Below, piece by piece: positions 12,101 to 27,100 of a stretch of DNA of 64,000 nucleotides. Made by a program: the position numbers and the translations under genes. Below the pieces are notes generated by a model that made no database searches, had not been told where the DNA came from, and saw nothing but the letters and a program-made list of their open reading frames with translations. Position 1 is the first letter of the stretch, and every line of letters begins with the position of its first letter. The DNA comes from Pisaster brevispinus (lineage: Eukaryota > Echinodermata > Asteroidea > Forcipulatida > Asteriidae): positions 14,480,087 to 14,544,086 of the forward strand of contig JAMKCF010000015.1 in the NCBI GenBank assembly GCA_023634235.1, written 5' to 3'.

Positions 12101-15100
12101 TCTAATTTGGCAGTTGAGGGCTTCAAACTTGACAATTAAAAACAAGAAACATGTTTGTGTGTTGACAAAGTGCATACGCAAATCGTAAGTAGGTGCGGAA
12201 TTGACAAGAACAATGAACAGAGTTTGCACTTTATAATCAAATCAATACTTAATTTTGTGGGGTTTGGGGTTGACAGTGTGCTCTAATAAAACTAATACAG
12301 AAATAGACATTCACAGAAGGGGGGGGGGGGAATCGAATAAGGAAAACTGGACTTTTTTTTCTTTCAAGTTAGTGCTTGATGTTTGGAATTGAAATAATAA
12401 ATTGACAGTGTGCTCAGAAACAAAAACACAGAAAGAGACAAGAAGGACAGGCCTGGAATTTCACAGGCCTGGAATTGCATCGTCCTGGCATCTGTTGCCC
12501 CCGGTCTTTGGCTTTGGTGCCCCTTCAAAACCTTCCCCTAGACCTTCCAGTGGAAGTGCCCCTTTGAAAAATGAAAAAGGGCCCTGCCCGATGAAAGATG
12601 AAATTCCAGGCCTGAAACAAGAAAAACTTTACTCAATATTTTGAAGTTAGTTCTTTGATGTTTTGAACTGATTAATTGTCACAACTGCAATTTTGTTTTG
12701 TTTTGCAGTTTACAAAATAAAATACTTCGCCACCGCCTTTCCGGAATGTTAATTTGCAGCGACAATATTTTCACCAGCGACTTTAACGATTCAAATAAAC
12801 AATCACCAAGTTAGTAAAACTTTGTTGGCAGTACATACAACACAAATCTTAAATGATATATAACTTTAGTACACATTTTTGACTCGTCAACAAAAACAAC
12901 CAAACAAAATGATACACAAAGGTTTTGTTTACTTGTAAACACAAACAAAGTGATCACAGCCAAAATCTGTCAGCCAACAACTCACTGCCCATGTAAACCA
13001 AAAATTCACCATGGTGTTACAAACAACAGTCACCTATCGCACACAAATTAAAATTGCACCAAATAAAAAAATATAAAAAACGCAACCAGACTGTGTGGGT
13101 TTAATACGCAAAAACATTTAAAAGCCCTAAAGGAAATAATTATAATTAAAAAAACCATTTATACGATGAGGAAAAAAATATCTCTTAGATTAAGCATGGT
13201 GAACGGTAAACAAGATAGAACGTGAACACAACGATGTGAACCTAAGAAAGCTGTAACTGTCTTCATGATGCAAATTGGAGTCATATATCAGTCGCATAAA
13301 CATTAATGCAAACGATCTGTATGCAAATTAGGATTCAGTCAAAGGAACTGCATAAACATTTATGCAAATGATCTTTATGCAAATCAGGATTCAGTCAAAG
13401 GGGAGCCTGTATGCAAATCAGTCCAGACACTTTTTGCCAATCATGTAAGAGCAAATGGTGGATTCTTCTCATGCTGCGGATCTAGTGCAGAAGTTCTTTA
13501 TGCAAATGACCTGTATGCAAATAATCTATATGCAAATCAGTGCTCAATTTATTTATTTTTTCCGGCTCAGATCATTTGTACAAACAGTTCCCAGCAGGTT
13601 TCTTTAGGAACGATAATATTTTTTTCAGAGATGAAAATTTGAAGAAGAAAGGGGAAAAAAAGTAAACAAAGATGAAACTAGACGTGTTCCATGCATACCT
13701 CGCCTTTCTCCATTTTGTACTCCTATGAAAAGAAAAACATCACAGTGTATGAAAAGAACAGAAGTGGATCAAGAAATGGACGGAGAAATACGAGGAACAA
13801 CCTCTCTGATTGTTCGTTTGCGATACAATGAAGTCGAGAGAAAACATTTTGCGAGAAATGTACACCGTTTAAAAAAAAGCGCCTCCTTTGAGTCAAGTGC
13901 TGAGTTACAAAGAAAGATAATTCCTCGCTCGAATTCGTCAAGACTTGGCCATGTTGATAATGAATCTTCCGCTTTTAAGGTAGGGTCATAGACTGGTTTT
14001 TGTCAACGAAACACTGATTTATAATTTTCAAGAAAGATACAATAAAAGTCACCTGTGAAAGTTTCAGCTGAAAAAAAAACCAAGCAAAAAACTGTTGTTG
14101 TATTTTCACAAGAACGTCAAATCCATCCATGGTTAATAGCGAGGTGACAGTGGGTACAAACCACATCACTGGCCGCAGAATTTGGCAACAAACACCACCC
14201 CTCAGTAATCTCAGAAAGAATTCATGCATGAATCATTTCCCAGGTTCATATCAACAATTTCTAAACTGTATTTTAAAAGGGAACCCTTATTGAAAAACAG
14301 CTGCAGTGCTTTTCACCGAGTAAGTTTTTATGGTTAGAACTTTTTGGAGTATTTACCAATCTATAACCCTCCCGTTAAATAAGGTTTCAAAGCTATGCAT
14401 GGTGTAGAAGGTAACGGTAAACTAGTTTACGGTTGACTACCAAAAGAGAATCCCTTCTTGAATGAAGTGAGAAGAGCCAGGGATATATCTTGATTATCCG
14501 TTAGGTTTGTTCTTATCCGTACCACCACTTCTTCCAGTGAGAGATTTTGTGAAATGGTTGCCAACCATAAAGTGGTTTCCTTTTGTTTGACTCAAATTGG
14601 ATAAGGGACATATCTGTACCCTCATTGAGGTACATAACAATGGCTCATGGAATAGTTGTCACCCAACTATCTCGATTGGGATCGTACTATCCCGATTGGG
14701 ATTCAACTATCCCAATTGGGATAGCTGGATCCCAATTGGGATCCAACTATCCCAATTGGTATCTATCCCAATTGGGATCTATCTATCCCAATTGGGATCT
14801 ATCTATCCCAATTTGGATCTATCTATCCCAATTTGGATCTATCTATCCCAATTGGGATCTATCTATCCCAATTGGGATCTATCTATCCCAATTGGGGTGT
14901 GATTGGGATCATCTTCTCCCGATGGGAAGGAATCCCCAGTATGGCAGTGCATGAAAATCAAAGTATTCTCAATTGGGATCCTGAAACGGAACTATTGATA
15001 ATGATATCAATCAGGATAATACCTCACTAATACCTCGATTAGGAAGGCATTTTTTCCCCAATGAAGATATCAACAGTCCCAATCGGGAATTCCCAATTCA

Positions 15101-18100
15101 TGTATACTTTTACCAGAATCAAAACCAACTTTCCCAATCGGGACATCAATGGTACCCAATCAAGAATCCTTGAATGACAACAACTTCATCTGCCACACAA
15201 TGTGAAAGACACACAGAAGTGCAGGAAAGGTAAGTGACACATTGAAGGCCATGCAAAAGCGTATGTCTTAAGACAACTCCATAATCTGCTACGGACTGAA
15301 AAGAAATCTCAGACAATAAGTAACAAATAGTAAATATAGAACAGGTAAAAGAAATTAACAGTCTTAAAATATTCAGACAAATAAAACATTTAAAATGACT
15401 TCATACAGATATGTAAAGTTAAACAGAATGAATAACAACAATATTTTGTAATTCACAAGACATCTTTGATGAGAAACAAAAATAATGACACATTTATGAA
15501 GACAAACTTCCACAATATTACAAAAGGGAACAGGATTACCATGGTTACAGAACTGTTGGACCAATGGAGGAATGACAAAACAAAGCACCCCCTCTATTGA
15601 CAACCAATCTCTCCAAGAAAATTAACAAATACAAAAATGGGATTAAATAAATAAAATAAAAAACCCTGCTAAGTACGGAACTTGAAACAGGTTACCAGCC
15701 TTTGTAATGTAATGAACTACCTTGTGGCTGGTCCCCTCGTACCCACACTTAGCATGAAGTTCTATTTTGTGGTTAACAGCTTTTGGGGTTTGGTCTTAGG
15801 CTGGGTCAGAGCTGTGTACTGAGAAAGTTCAAACAACTTGCGATTGAAGCCATTTTCAGTCCAACAAAGGCATGTGAGCACACAGGGTGCCAGACTAGAC
15901 TGCACATTGGGTTGTGCTACATTTGGACCGAAAATGGCGTCCAGCGACCAAGGAAAACTGGTCCCTTCACGTCGCAACTCTCTTAGTACACTGGGATGGG
16001 TCACAGTTTTCACGTTAACATTCTGTTGTTTTGGTGAAACCACGGGCAACAAATACCGCCATTTCAGTTGTCCCTCGTGCTGAACCCTGTCCCGAACATA
16101 AAGTATTAAGATGGTGGTATGGGGAGGAAAATGCATGAAATTATGCTGAACTGAATTTGCCCTTCGGAAAAATAAATGACTTAAAAAAGGTCATAGAAAT
16201 GCTTTGTCGTGTCTAAAAGTATGATATTACGTAGTCCTGGAAAACACACAATTTTGATCTTGTAGGTTTTACTGTGATGCATAAATGAAGTTTCCTGAAA
16301 ATAAGGTTTTTTGAGGTACACAGGAGCCCCATTCATTCACAAAATGTATTAAATTTTTGAGAGAACAAAGAAAATTGACTAGAATGGGATTTGAACCTGC
16401 CACCTCCGGATTAACATGCCAGCGCTCTACCGACTGAGCTATTAAGCCCTTATGTTGATGGTCTCCCTATTTTCTTGGCAAATAGATTTGTTCAGGGTGC
16501 CAGTCAGAAGCCAGGGTGTGCTCCCTGGTTATGCGTCAGTTTTAAGGCTGAATGAATGGCTAAACAAATCCCTACAAAGCATTTCTATGAAAACCGTCGA
16601 TGGAAAAAAAATCATGTCATAAAAAGCGTTCAGAGACCAAATAAAACCGTTTAGATTGGATGATTGTCAACACGTTCCTTGATATGAACAAATTTTTAAA
16701 GGTTGGGGCTCTTGGAGCAAATAAACTGAAATTAATGAACAGATCAAATTTCTAAAAATGTAGCATCGATTAAATGATTGGTCATTGCTGTAAATAAATC
16801 ATAACAAATAAATAAAATAAAATATAAAAAAAGCAAAGCTTAAGGGTGGGGGGGGGCCTATACTTTTCCAGACAGATTGGTACATTAATGTTGTTAGTCT
16901 GAATCACCATGGTTACCAGAATATTCAACGAGAGGACGTGTCCTCATCAAATGTCTTCAGGAGAAGTTACCTTGAACGGGGACAGTGACCCCATCATTAT
17001 TTACTGGAATCAAAGGATTACGGACGATCGTTGTCAACTCCAAAGGACTTGTCGTAAAATGAAAAGTGGCAGAAAGCCCACACCCCACCCTTTGCTGACA
17101 CTTTTGTATTGACCCAAATCTCCCGGGCCCAGTTTCATAGAACTGCTGGAGCAGAAAATATTGCTTACAATTTTTTAGCTTCGCCAAAAATTAGCAGGAT
17201 ACCAGCCACAGATTGTACATGTTTTGGCTGGTAACCTGATTCTGTTAAGCATAATTTTGTTGTGCTTAGCTACTTTTTGTGCTTAAGCAGCTATGTGAAA
17301 ATTTTCACTGACCTCATCCTCACCAATAATCTTGGTTGCACTATTTATGGAGTCAATGATTGAGAGATTGGTTACCCTTTTTCTATGCATTTGCACATCT
17401 TACAAACATTGGGGTTATTTTGTGGGGTTTTTTTTTGGGGGGGGAGGAATGGAATGGGAGGAGCACAAACTTCTTCGAGTACATTTGATGAAGACACCGA
17501 TCCTGTTCACAGTTGGTTGAGGATTTGCTGCTATCCATCACTGATGAGTTAGTACATGGAAGATGATGACACATCGCTATATGTGGCGCCCTCTAGAGGA
17601 ATTTCACACCATCTCAACATCTCTCCAATTCACACACAATTTCTCTCTTTTTCAGGAGCAAAATTTCCCGGATTCTCTGCTAATTTCAGAATTAATTTCA
17701 AAAATTTTAAATCACTGAAAGATCTCTGTGAAAATTTTCTGAAAATTACTGACATTTTCACTACTAAAAATATCAATGAACTTTTCACTCAAAATCAGTA
17801 AAAAGACAATTTAAAAACAGGTGAGATAGATCAAATTTGTCATACTTAATTCAGATTTCACTTAAAATTTCACTGAAATTCACAGATGTTTGCATTCTGT
17901 CTCTTTCCAAACACACACATTTTCTCTCACTTTTCCCCAGAGTCACTTCCTCACAAGGTCTTTATCATGAAGTTGTCTCGTAGCTACAGATCTACCTACA
18001 CTGCATGCACCTACATTTGTTCCTGTGTGACTCACTGAATAACCCCGTCCACTGGGCGTATGGGTACTCTTTGGTAAAGGGGGGGGGGGGGGCAGACAGG

Positions 18101-21100
18101 TTGATTTGCCCAAAATGTTACATAGATAAAAGTCCCAATTTCTAATACCCGGTAAGAAGTCCTTCATCCATTCTCTGTCCAACAGTTTTTCTTCTTGCTG
18201 TGCCCCATTCTCCCCACCGTTTTTTCCTGAACTTGGAGTGAAGTTGCCCCCGACCCCTGCCCCCTGGACTGTACTCCTATGACCCAGTCTTTGAGGGAAA
18301 CACCCGGTGCAGGACTTTAAGGTGAATTGAGAACCCTTCTTGTGTGTGTGTGTGTCGTTGGTTAAGACCCGGAGCATGTAATGATTTCATGCAATGTTTA
18401 CAGAGCCATTGGCAGAAACAAAATATCTTTCAATTTTGTCAACTATTTTGTTGTAAAACCAGTGGAGCAAATGAACAAAGTTTCTCAGCAGTTATCATTG
18501 TTCGTAACATTCATCTACAGTTGAGTTATCATTATTCATTCATGCAAAAACTTAACTGACCAAAACTTAAATTCTTGAAATTGATTTCAAAAGTTTAAAA
18601 TCTTGTTCCACCTTCGCTAATTTGTGTGTCTTGTAACATTATCACTTACTCTTTCCAAGAATATCTGAATTTAACATTTCCTCAAAATACATTCGTGAAA
18701 CCAATATGACATTTTCTGTGAAAATTAACATAAAGGTCTTAAATATTTCACTGAAATATTGATATCAAATCTTTCATATTAACCTCCGGAAATACTTTCT
18801 CAGACGTAATTCTTCTGCAATACTGTAAACTTGTACTATCTTGAATTGATATATTCTGTAGAACAAATGGCCTAATTTTAAGTGTTTTTTTTTTTTTTCC
18901 AATCTTGAAAAGTTTCTGCCAATGGTTTGGTTTTCTGACTGATGATCCATCATGCAATACCTTTTTTGGGGGATGTGATTTTACTACAGTACTACGATCA
19001 CAGACATGCAGACAACAACCATGCAACGTATACAAGGAACATCTCCAGAGAAACAGGGAAACCCCAAAGAGGAATTAACGCTATGCAAACACTGTTAGAA
19101 AGAGCTGGGAAGGTTTGCTGTTTGTGATAAAAAATACTGGAATCGGCTGCATTGTTTGGAAACCATCTTTTGTTTCCCAAGAAACTTTATTTCAAAAAAA
19201 AAAAAAAAAAAAATCAATTGATGTAGCGCTGAAACTTCCATGTTTTATTTTAGTTACCACTAATACATGCACCAATTACAGCCAGTATTGTATTTCAATT
19301 ATTTGTTTGCTTCTTCTGTAAAACTTGGTCTTGCACTAAAAGCATACGCCAGAAAGGCAATACTGCCTTTAAGGAAAGGCAATACTGCCTTTAAGGACAG
19401 AATCCCTGACTCCCAATTCAAAAGTAACTCAACCAATCAACACAACTTGGTTGGCACCAGACTAACCTTTAACCCTAACCCCGTTTTCAATCGTGCCAAC
19501 GTGGGCATTTTACAAAATCTTTGATCTATAAAAAGAGATGATGGCATCTGGGCCCATTTCATAGAGCTGCTTAAGCAGAAAATAGAGCTTAACAATCTTA
19601 AGCTATGCAAAAATGAGCAGAAAGCCAGTCACAAATGACACATGTGGCATGGTATTTTGGCTGGTAACCTTATTCTGCTAAGCGGAATGTTGTGCTTAGC
19701 AACTTTTTGAGCTTCAGCGGCTCTATGAAATTGGGCACTGGTATACCGCGGGACCAAACAACCTCCAGCAAATTCTAACGATTACTTTAAAAGTATTTCC
19801 CAATTTGGGGTAAAATTTCCCTTCACTTTGGAGAAGTCCCCATTGAGTCTACACAGATAAAAAAAAAATGTGTCAGTTTTTTTAAAATCTGTTTTTATTT
19901 GTGTATGAGCTACCTCCTCACTGCTATCACTCTCCGACTCGCTTTCGCTCGGCCGTTTGACCTGGGTCAAAGGTCAAGGCAGATAGGGGGAAGAAGGTCG
20001 CAGTGGAAGACATGGGAAATCAGCAGTTATTAAGTCAGTTGCTAGGAAAATATGTTAATGGTATAATAACAACAACAAAATTCCATTTTTAGTAAACCCA
20101 CTCCGTAATTAAAATGTTTGTTATACAAGAACACTTTTACATTTTTTCTTCAGCAAAAAATCTTCTTTTTGGGGAAACTTTATTCCAATAGAAAATTATT
20201 CCCTGTGGTTGAGAAACTTATCCCCTCGTTTGTCAATCATCTCAAAAACAAGCCTTGTCAAAGATGGGTTTTAGGAAATGGAACCAGAAGTTTTGGTTCT
20301 GGTGTCAAAATCACCACCAGCTGATTCAGCCCCAAAAGTTTAGTTTCAATCCCAAAACGCAACTGGGGTACAAAGTTAGACTGTAGTCATTGTAGAAAAA
20401 GTCTCACAATTTTTTATCTGAACTCATACTTAGTTGGTAGCCATCTCAAATTTCTTTCTCACGTAATTTACTCAAGAAAAGTTGACCAAATGTTCCTTGA
20501 AATTACTAAGATGGTATACGTGATGGAATGTAATAGTGAGTGAACAGAATATAGCTAGATGAAGTCAACAGCTACATGAATTATGTGTCTAAAATACCTG
20601 AAATGTTAGTCAGTATTTCAATGATAATGAATGTCTATTTCTACGATTTTGTTAACAATCGAAGAAAGCACCCAACAACTCTATATCGTCCGTCTGATCT
20701 AGACTTCTCAGTAAAAACATGCACATTTTGGTTTGGATATCTGTGCTCCTTTTCTTAGGTCTCTGATAACAAAAATATGTTATGTTTAGCTTCTTGGAAT
20801 CTAGAGTTGACTTTGGTGCTGAAGTTTAAAAAAAATGCATCCCACAAGTTCTAAAACATCTGTAAGATTAACTTATCTGTGTCTAGATTAGGTTTAGTTG
20901 AAAGAGAGATATGTGTATTTAATGTTAAATATAGGAAATGTGTCTTAAAATCTCATCAAATGGATGAGACATGAAACAGTTGTATGAACATCTATGATAT
21001 GAACATGAAATAGCTGTCTGATTATGACTTACCTTGACAAAGGGTGGCATGGTGATGTTCAAGTTGCACAGCGCTTTCTGAGGTGGCATCCCCCTGGACA

Positions 21101-24100
21101 CCTTGGGTTCCTGCATGAAGGACAAGCGACCACAGGGCTCTGTAGCTGAATCCCGCACTCGGACGAAGAACGGCAACCGGTTCTCGTGGAAGGGAGAGAA
21201 CATGAGGTGAAGCTGGTCCCCTGACTTCTGGACGGGGACCAGGTTGCCTGCCATCTCAATGTAGATCGGCTTGCCTTCTAGAGCCTGGATAAATGGAATA
21301 AAGGAGGACACTGTGACATCACACCTTGATTAAAATATCACTCATCTAGGGGGTCACTATTCTGATGGAGGCCACTATCGGCCTTGAAACAACTTGAAGT
21401 GTGCGTTGAAGGACGTTACGAAAAAAATACCAGAGAAAGGGCGTCAGCAATTTATGTGCAAACTGAGTGTGAAAGTTTGATCGGTTTTCTGCAATTCTTT
21501 CCTTCGAAGGTTAAATTCTGGATGGGAATGGGAGAACATCTCTTAGGGGTAATTCTAGCAACAAAAATTAACAGTAACGCCACTTTTTTTTTGCCAGGAG
21601 CCATTTTGTTTCTTGCGGCCTTTTGTTACTGGAAAAAGTATTTTGTGTGCCGGGAGGAAGGGCGTAGAGCCTTACGCCCTTCTTATGGGCACATGACTCT
21701 GACCATTTATAGGAAATGACCTGGGCCCAATTTCAGACAGCTTCTTAAGCAGAAAGTGTTCCTGTACAATTTTCTGCTCAGCAGAAAAAGGCAGCAAATT
21801 GTTCAGGAACTCTCAGAAAAGCGAACTTAATCAGTATACTAGCCAAGCCCTGGGGAGAAGACAAGGAAGGAGGTTCCAGTTATAGATGTGGGAGGAAAAC
21901 CCCAGAGAATTATTCCAGGGAAAACCCACGCAGTCAGGCAGGGACTGAAAACCCAATCCGCATATAGCGCCCCCAGCAGGATTCAAACCTGGGTCTCAGA
22001 GGTGGAGGGCCAGGGCTCCATTACACAAAAAGCTAAGATCGATCTCAACTACAAATCACTCTTAATTGCTAAGCAAAGTGTGACATCACAATACAAATCA
22101 TTATGGTAATACGGGCAATTCATCTTAGGAAGAATCTTAGTGCTTTGTGAAACCGGCCTCAGGAACGATACCTCTTCGCCAACCCGACCGCCCAACCAAC
22201 CACTGTATTTAGTTTTGGCTGAGAGATCTAGTCTAGGTCCTCACCTCCACATCCTTGCTCCTTGCCACCTCCTTGAAGTGCTCCTGCTGTTCCAGAGTCT
22301 TGTCCGTCCTGTCGTCTGTCACGCAGAAGACTCTAATTCGAGACTCGATGGGGTCGTGGGTCTTGGCGTAGATGGCAAACTTGGCCATGAAGGGTACGGC
22401 CTTCAGCTCATGGTAGAGCTCCCGGGCGAAGTTGCCTGCCTGGTCGATCTCCTTGCAGTCCATCAACCAGAATCTGAAAGAGGTTAGGAGAACGCCCACT
22501 TAAAGAGACTGGTCACTAAAATGCTCAGCACAAATAGTCTCAGCTTTGCATAGTGGCAGTCATTATGTTTGTTTGTCTTTGTCTTTTTGCAGGCAATCAT
22601 GTAAGCAATCAAATTATCCCCCCAATGGGGCAACATCGGAAAGGTTCTTTACAGGAACCGTAATCTGAGATGGTTCTTGAAAGAGCTGCATCGGTCTTCT
22701 CAATGTGATGACTAGTCTCCCCTAGTCTTTGTCCTGGGCCCAATTTCATAGAGCTGCTTAGCGGCTGATTTTGTGCTTACTGTGCGATTTCCGTTTCATA
22801 GCGCTGCTAACCGTAAGCACACAAAAAGGCATGCTAACTTTCCGGTGCTTACTGTAAGAAAATGAATGACTTAACAATGCAAATCCATGGTGATCGCACA
22901 AGATGGCTGCCTAATTTTCTTGTTAACCTGTAAAATACGCTTACGCTTAAGCAAAATTTTCTGCTATAGTTAGCACGAAAATGTGTTTACCATTAAGCAG
23001 CGCTATGAAGTTGAGCCCTGGTAATGGAATAGTGAAAATAACAGTTATTGTGCACCCAAACCAAAACCCATAGTACTCTCCAGATATGATTTCCAGATGT
23101 TCAAAAATGATTTTGAATAGAATGAGTGACGCACCTGGCTGAGACAGTTGTAGTGAATGAGACACAATTATCCACAAACGTAAGAGGGGTCGTCCCTGTG
23201 ATGTCCTCCCACTGAGCTGGAGATGTACCACCTGCGAACAAAAGTTTTCCCAAAGAAATGCCGTCATGAGTTTTTAGCAGTCAGTGAGGGATTAGTGAAC
23301 AAAATTACCAACATGCACACAATGAGGAGTTGTTTCCATGTGAACAATAAAAGCCTCATATATTATTATTTTTTATTTAAAGAGTATTTTTTAATCTCCA
23401 AATTTCTCTTAAGGTATTATACAGAATTGGTAAGCATCAAAACATTGTTTAGTTTTAGTCTGAAAGCTTACAAATAATGAAGTTCATACTAGAACTTTTT
23501 TTTTTTTCTGTGAAATATTTCCCTCTGAAATGAAGTCATATTCCAGAAACTGTATCTAAAAACCTTTTTAAAAAAATCGCGACAGCTGATTTCGGTTGTT
23601 ACAACCAACATTAAGGACAATGTGTTTACATGCTGAAAATTGTGAATGGTTTTTCACTATTTTTTCCTGACTCACACAAATTTTCACAGGTTTGTTAATT
23701 CATGTGTATATGGTTGATCACACAAAACATGAATACTATCTGCAACTATTTTGTAAGCTCTTCAAATCCTGTATAACACCTGTAATATCCATCAGTTAGC
23801 AAAATGGAGAATGAAAAGAATTGTTAAAAAAATGTAACAAATTCAAGACTAATCTCAGAGTCGTAAATTTTCACCTGTTATACTGCACAGGAGCCTCAAA
23901 GTAGGGGTGTCCCCTCCGTAACCGTTGATGATGCCTTGGTTGTTCGGGATGGGGATGGTGACCGTGATTGCCTTGTGGAACTTACGGCGACGGGGCTCGA
24001 TGGTCACTATGGGGCTGACCATCACGCGGTTACCCAGTACCTTCTTGACCACCTCGTTGCTGACCGGCTGGGCCTGTTTTGTGGTAAGCAGAGTTGGAAG

Positions 24101-27100
24101 TCAGAGAGGATTGTTACATATTAGGATGTGATGCACTGACAGCTAAACCTACTCCTGATGGGGGTTAGGTAGAACTTGAAACTTTGAATGGCGGGATACA
24201 ATCAAGTGAGGTTTGCAGTGACACCATTTACACCGATCTCTTTTATGAGTTGTGGAGGTTTTGAGAAGAACCGGTGGTTTGATAACTCAACGTTTCGATC
24301 AGTATGCTCTGATCTTCTCCAGGAGAATGCTGGACTCTGTAGCTGCATGCTGCTTAAAACCCGATTCACAATTCCTGCGAATGCAAATGCCAAGCGAATT
24401 TCGGCGACGTAATAATCGGTACCCGCTGTTTTTCCCAATTGGGACGCAAGAAAATTTGTGCGCACGAACCATTCGCAGGAAGTATGAACAGGGCTTCAGT
24501 ACTGCCGAAGAGATTAACTAGTTGGTGGACTTAGCACTATGGTGCACAACAGCGGGAACTGGAACAGGTGGTCTTAGCTTGATGATTGATGAGGGTGGGT
24601 GATGGGTGCTGGGGGGGGGGAGGGGCTTACCTGGAGACCCACTTTAATCTTCTTAGTCAACGTCCCTTCGGGGAACACGGCCTGGACCTGAGGAACCACG
24701 GTGGAACTCAGCATTCCTCCGCTAGTCCCGATGGTGTTGGTCTCCTGCCGGACGCGGGAGATGATTGCAAAGTACTGTGGGAAGTCATTGGTGACGATGC
24801 GACACAGGCGGCGGTCAGAGTTCACATTGTTGTCGTCTCCTAAAGAAAGAAAAAAATCGTTTTCAAAAATGGTTTAGAGCCTTTACTTCCTTTTCAAGCC
24901 AACTCCTCTTCCGAAAAGAGATCGTAACACGAGATCTATGTTTAAGGGATAAAACGTAATTGGTTTTGTAACATTTATTCTCCCAAATTCTGAAATCGAC
25001 TCCGTGGCAGTAGAATAAATAAGCAAGACAAATTCTCAAAGAACAATCTACACAGCGAAGGACACAAGTTCTGGTAGTACACTGGACTCAAGTTTTGGTA
25101 CAAGAGTAGCTGTCTCGTTGCTATATATGTTTGGTCTACATACATGTCACTTGTCCTTGAGCAAGACACTCAAATCATGATTTGCCTCTTTAAACCCAGG
25201 AGTAAAACTAGAGCTTACCGTCTCCTTCATAGCCTTCCAAGGCCTTGTGGACCTCAGTGTCCTTAGCGTCCAGAGAGTGCTCCTTCCATGTATCGCCCTT
25301 CTCACTTCTCAAGATGACGATCTCGCGCTCCTTGCCCCTCAACGATGCGAAGTGTGGAACCTCGATCAGAACGGGACTAAAGACAATCCAAGACGGGGGG
25401 AGTGAGGAGTGGGGAAAGAAAGACGTTGAGAATAACAGTTAATTGAGATAACAGAGATAACTACTTCCAGTTTGATATTTTGATGAGATTATGTGCCGAT
25501 AACTTTATTTAAATAAGGTTGGTAAAATTGTTCGGGTTTCTCCATGAAAATTATGAATTTTGTGACAGTGTGTGGTAGTTTGTCATTTGAAAAATTACAA
25601 AATGTCAAAGAGTATTTGACATCTTTAGTTTCTGGATATCTTTTGACAATAATCACCGATCTTGCCAGCAGAGATGTTTGATTTTTTGTTTTCCTGATAT
25701 CCAAACTGAGCCGTTAAAATCCTGAAAGATTTACAGTGTTTTGTCATGTTGATGCATTAGGTTTGCAGTCAGTTGTGACAATTTCTTAGAGCTGCTTAAG
25801 GAGACACATTTGCTTACAAATTGTGTACTTAGCGAAAATTAGCAGGATACCAGTCAGAGATGGTGCAGGTAATATGGTATTTTGGCTGGTAACCTTATTC
25901 TGGTAAGCATAATTTTGTTGTGCTTAGCTACTTTTGTGCTTAAGCAGCTCTATGAAATTGGGCCAGGATGTTTTCACAAGACCGTCTTGAGAGATGTTGA
26001 CCTTTGTGCTGTTGTTGGACTAGAAAAGCTGGAGAGGATAAAGTGTGTCATAGTTATAATAATTTGTAAATTGATACTGGTACATGTATGTTATATTGAG
26101 TGTAATTATATTCTACATTTTTGGTGTTCAGTTTTTTTGTTGTTGAAATAGGCGGGCAAAGGAGGATATGCAACAAAACAGCACAGCGATTTTTATTTTT
26201 ATTTTTTTTTGGTGGCAAAAAGCAAACACAATTCCAGAGAATATTTTCTGCCATAAGGCAAATTGAAGAAAGTTTCCTCAAAAGATTCTTGTCATGAAAA
26301 GCAAAAAGTGGAAGAAAAAAATAAAGAGGCATCAAAAACAGTTACAAAGTTCAAGCGAAGGAGAAACAGATAAAAGAAAAGCATATAGATATTTTGGCTT
26401 CTTATCCAAACTCTCCAGAGTCTCTTTGGATGGTCCTTATGCGGGGTAAAAAGTCCTTGAATGAAAACTATCATCAAAATCTTATTTAATTATAAGAAAA
26501 TTAATCAAGATTAGTTTTAAAAGCGATAAATGAAAAACATCCAGCACAGACAGAAGAAGAAGGGAAAAAAAACATAGAGCAATTTGGAAGACGAAATCAA
26601 GGACAGCAAAAAGCAGACGAAAGCTAGCGCACAAAAAAAAGATCAAGTTAAATAGCTCAACGATAAAGCAGAGAAAATAACAGATAATGCATTTTTATAT
26701 TCTGATTATGTCAAGTCATATACAAGTGTTGTCTAACTAAAGAATACATTGTAACTTTTACATATTTGTCTCATTTTGAATACAGTATGTACCCCTTGTA
26801 AAAAGTCTCCAAAAGTCTCCAAAAATGAAAGCACAAATGGTATCTGAAGTGTACTCTAAACCACCTTGAGTTGTCGCCCAGATAGAAAATGTGAACTTGA
26901 TAGATCCAACGTGGACTTAACACTTTGGGAGTTTATCCATAACTGCATCCTTCCACCCAGGAATATAAAGCAAACTAAAAGCAACAGCTTGGCTTGGGCT
27001 TGGCAGGCTTTGCCCTGCACTTTTTCAGTGACTAGCTAGACCAGATAGCTTATCATTTCACTAGTCTGTCAGCTTTTTTACTAGGAGATACTTAATACTT

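Larger units (their letters stand above)
13723..19913 (-). other. Large intron (exon 30 to micro-exon 31)
   Basis: A 6.2-kb intron with a fold-back repeat (13978-14390), the CCCAATTGGG array (14661-15170), a tRNA-like element (16370-16530), two CTTAAG-family elements (17124, 19549), a 14-base G run (18079-18092) and a tandem palindrome AAAGGCAATACTGCCTTT x2 near 19353-19398. No giant exon is present. Confidence 0.7.

Noticed and set aside
14583..15030. Plus-strand frames rich in [23 protein letters not shown] periodic peptides
   Set aside because: Product of the CCCAATTGGG tandem array read in several frames; no gene context or splice sites.
15762..16136. 124-residue minus-strand open frame
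   Set aside because: No recognisable domain, an equally long plus-strand frame overlaps it, and no fitting splice signals; judged chance.
16957..17050. Exon-like stretch ending [11 protein letters not shown] before gtaact
   Set aside because: Phase 1 in and out does not match the flanking phase 0 exons; no homology to ankyrin linker; adjacent to a MITE-like element.
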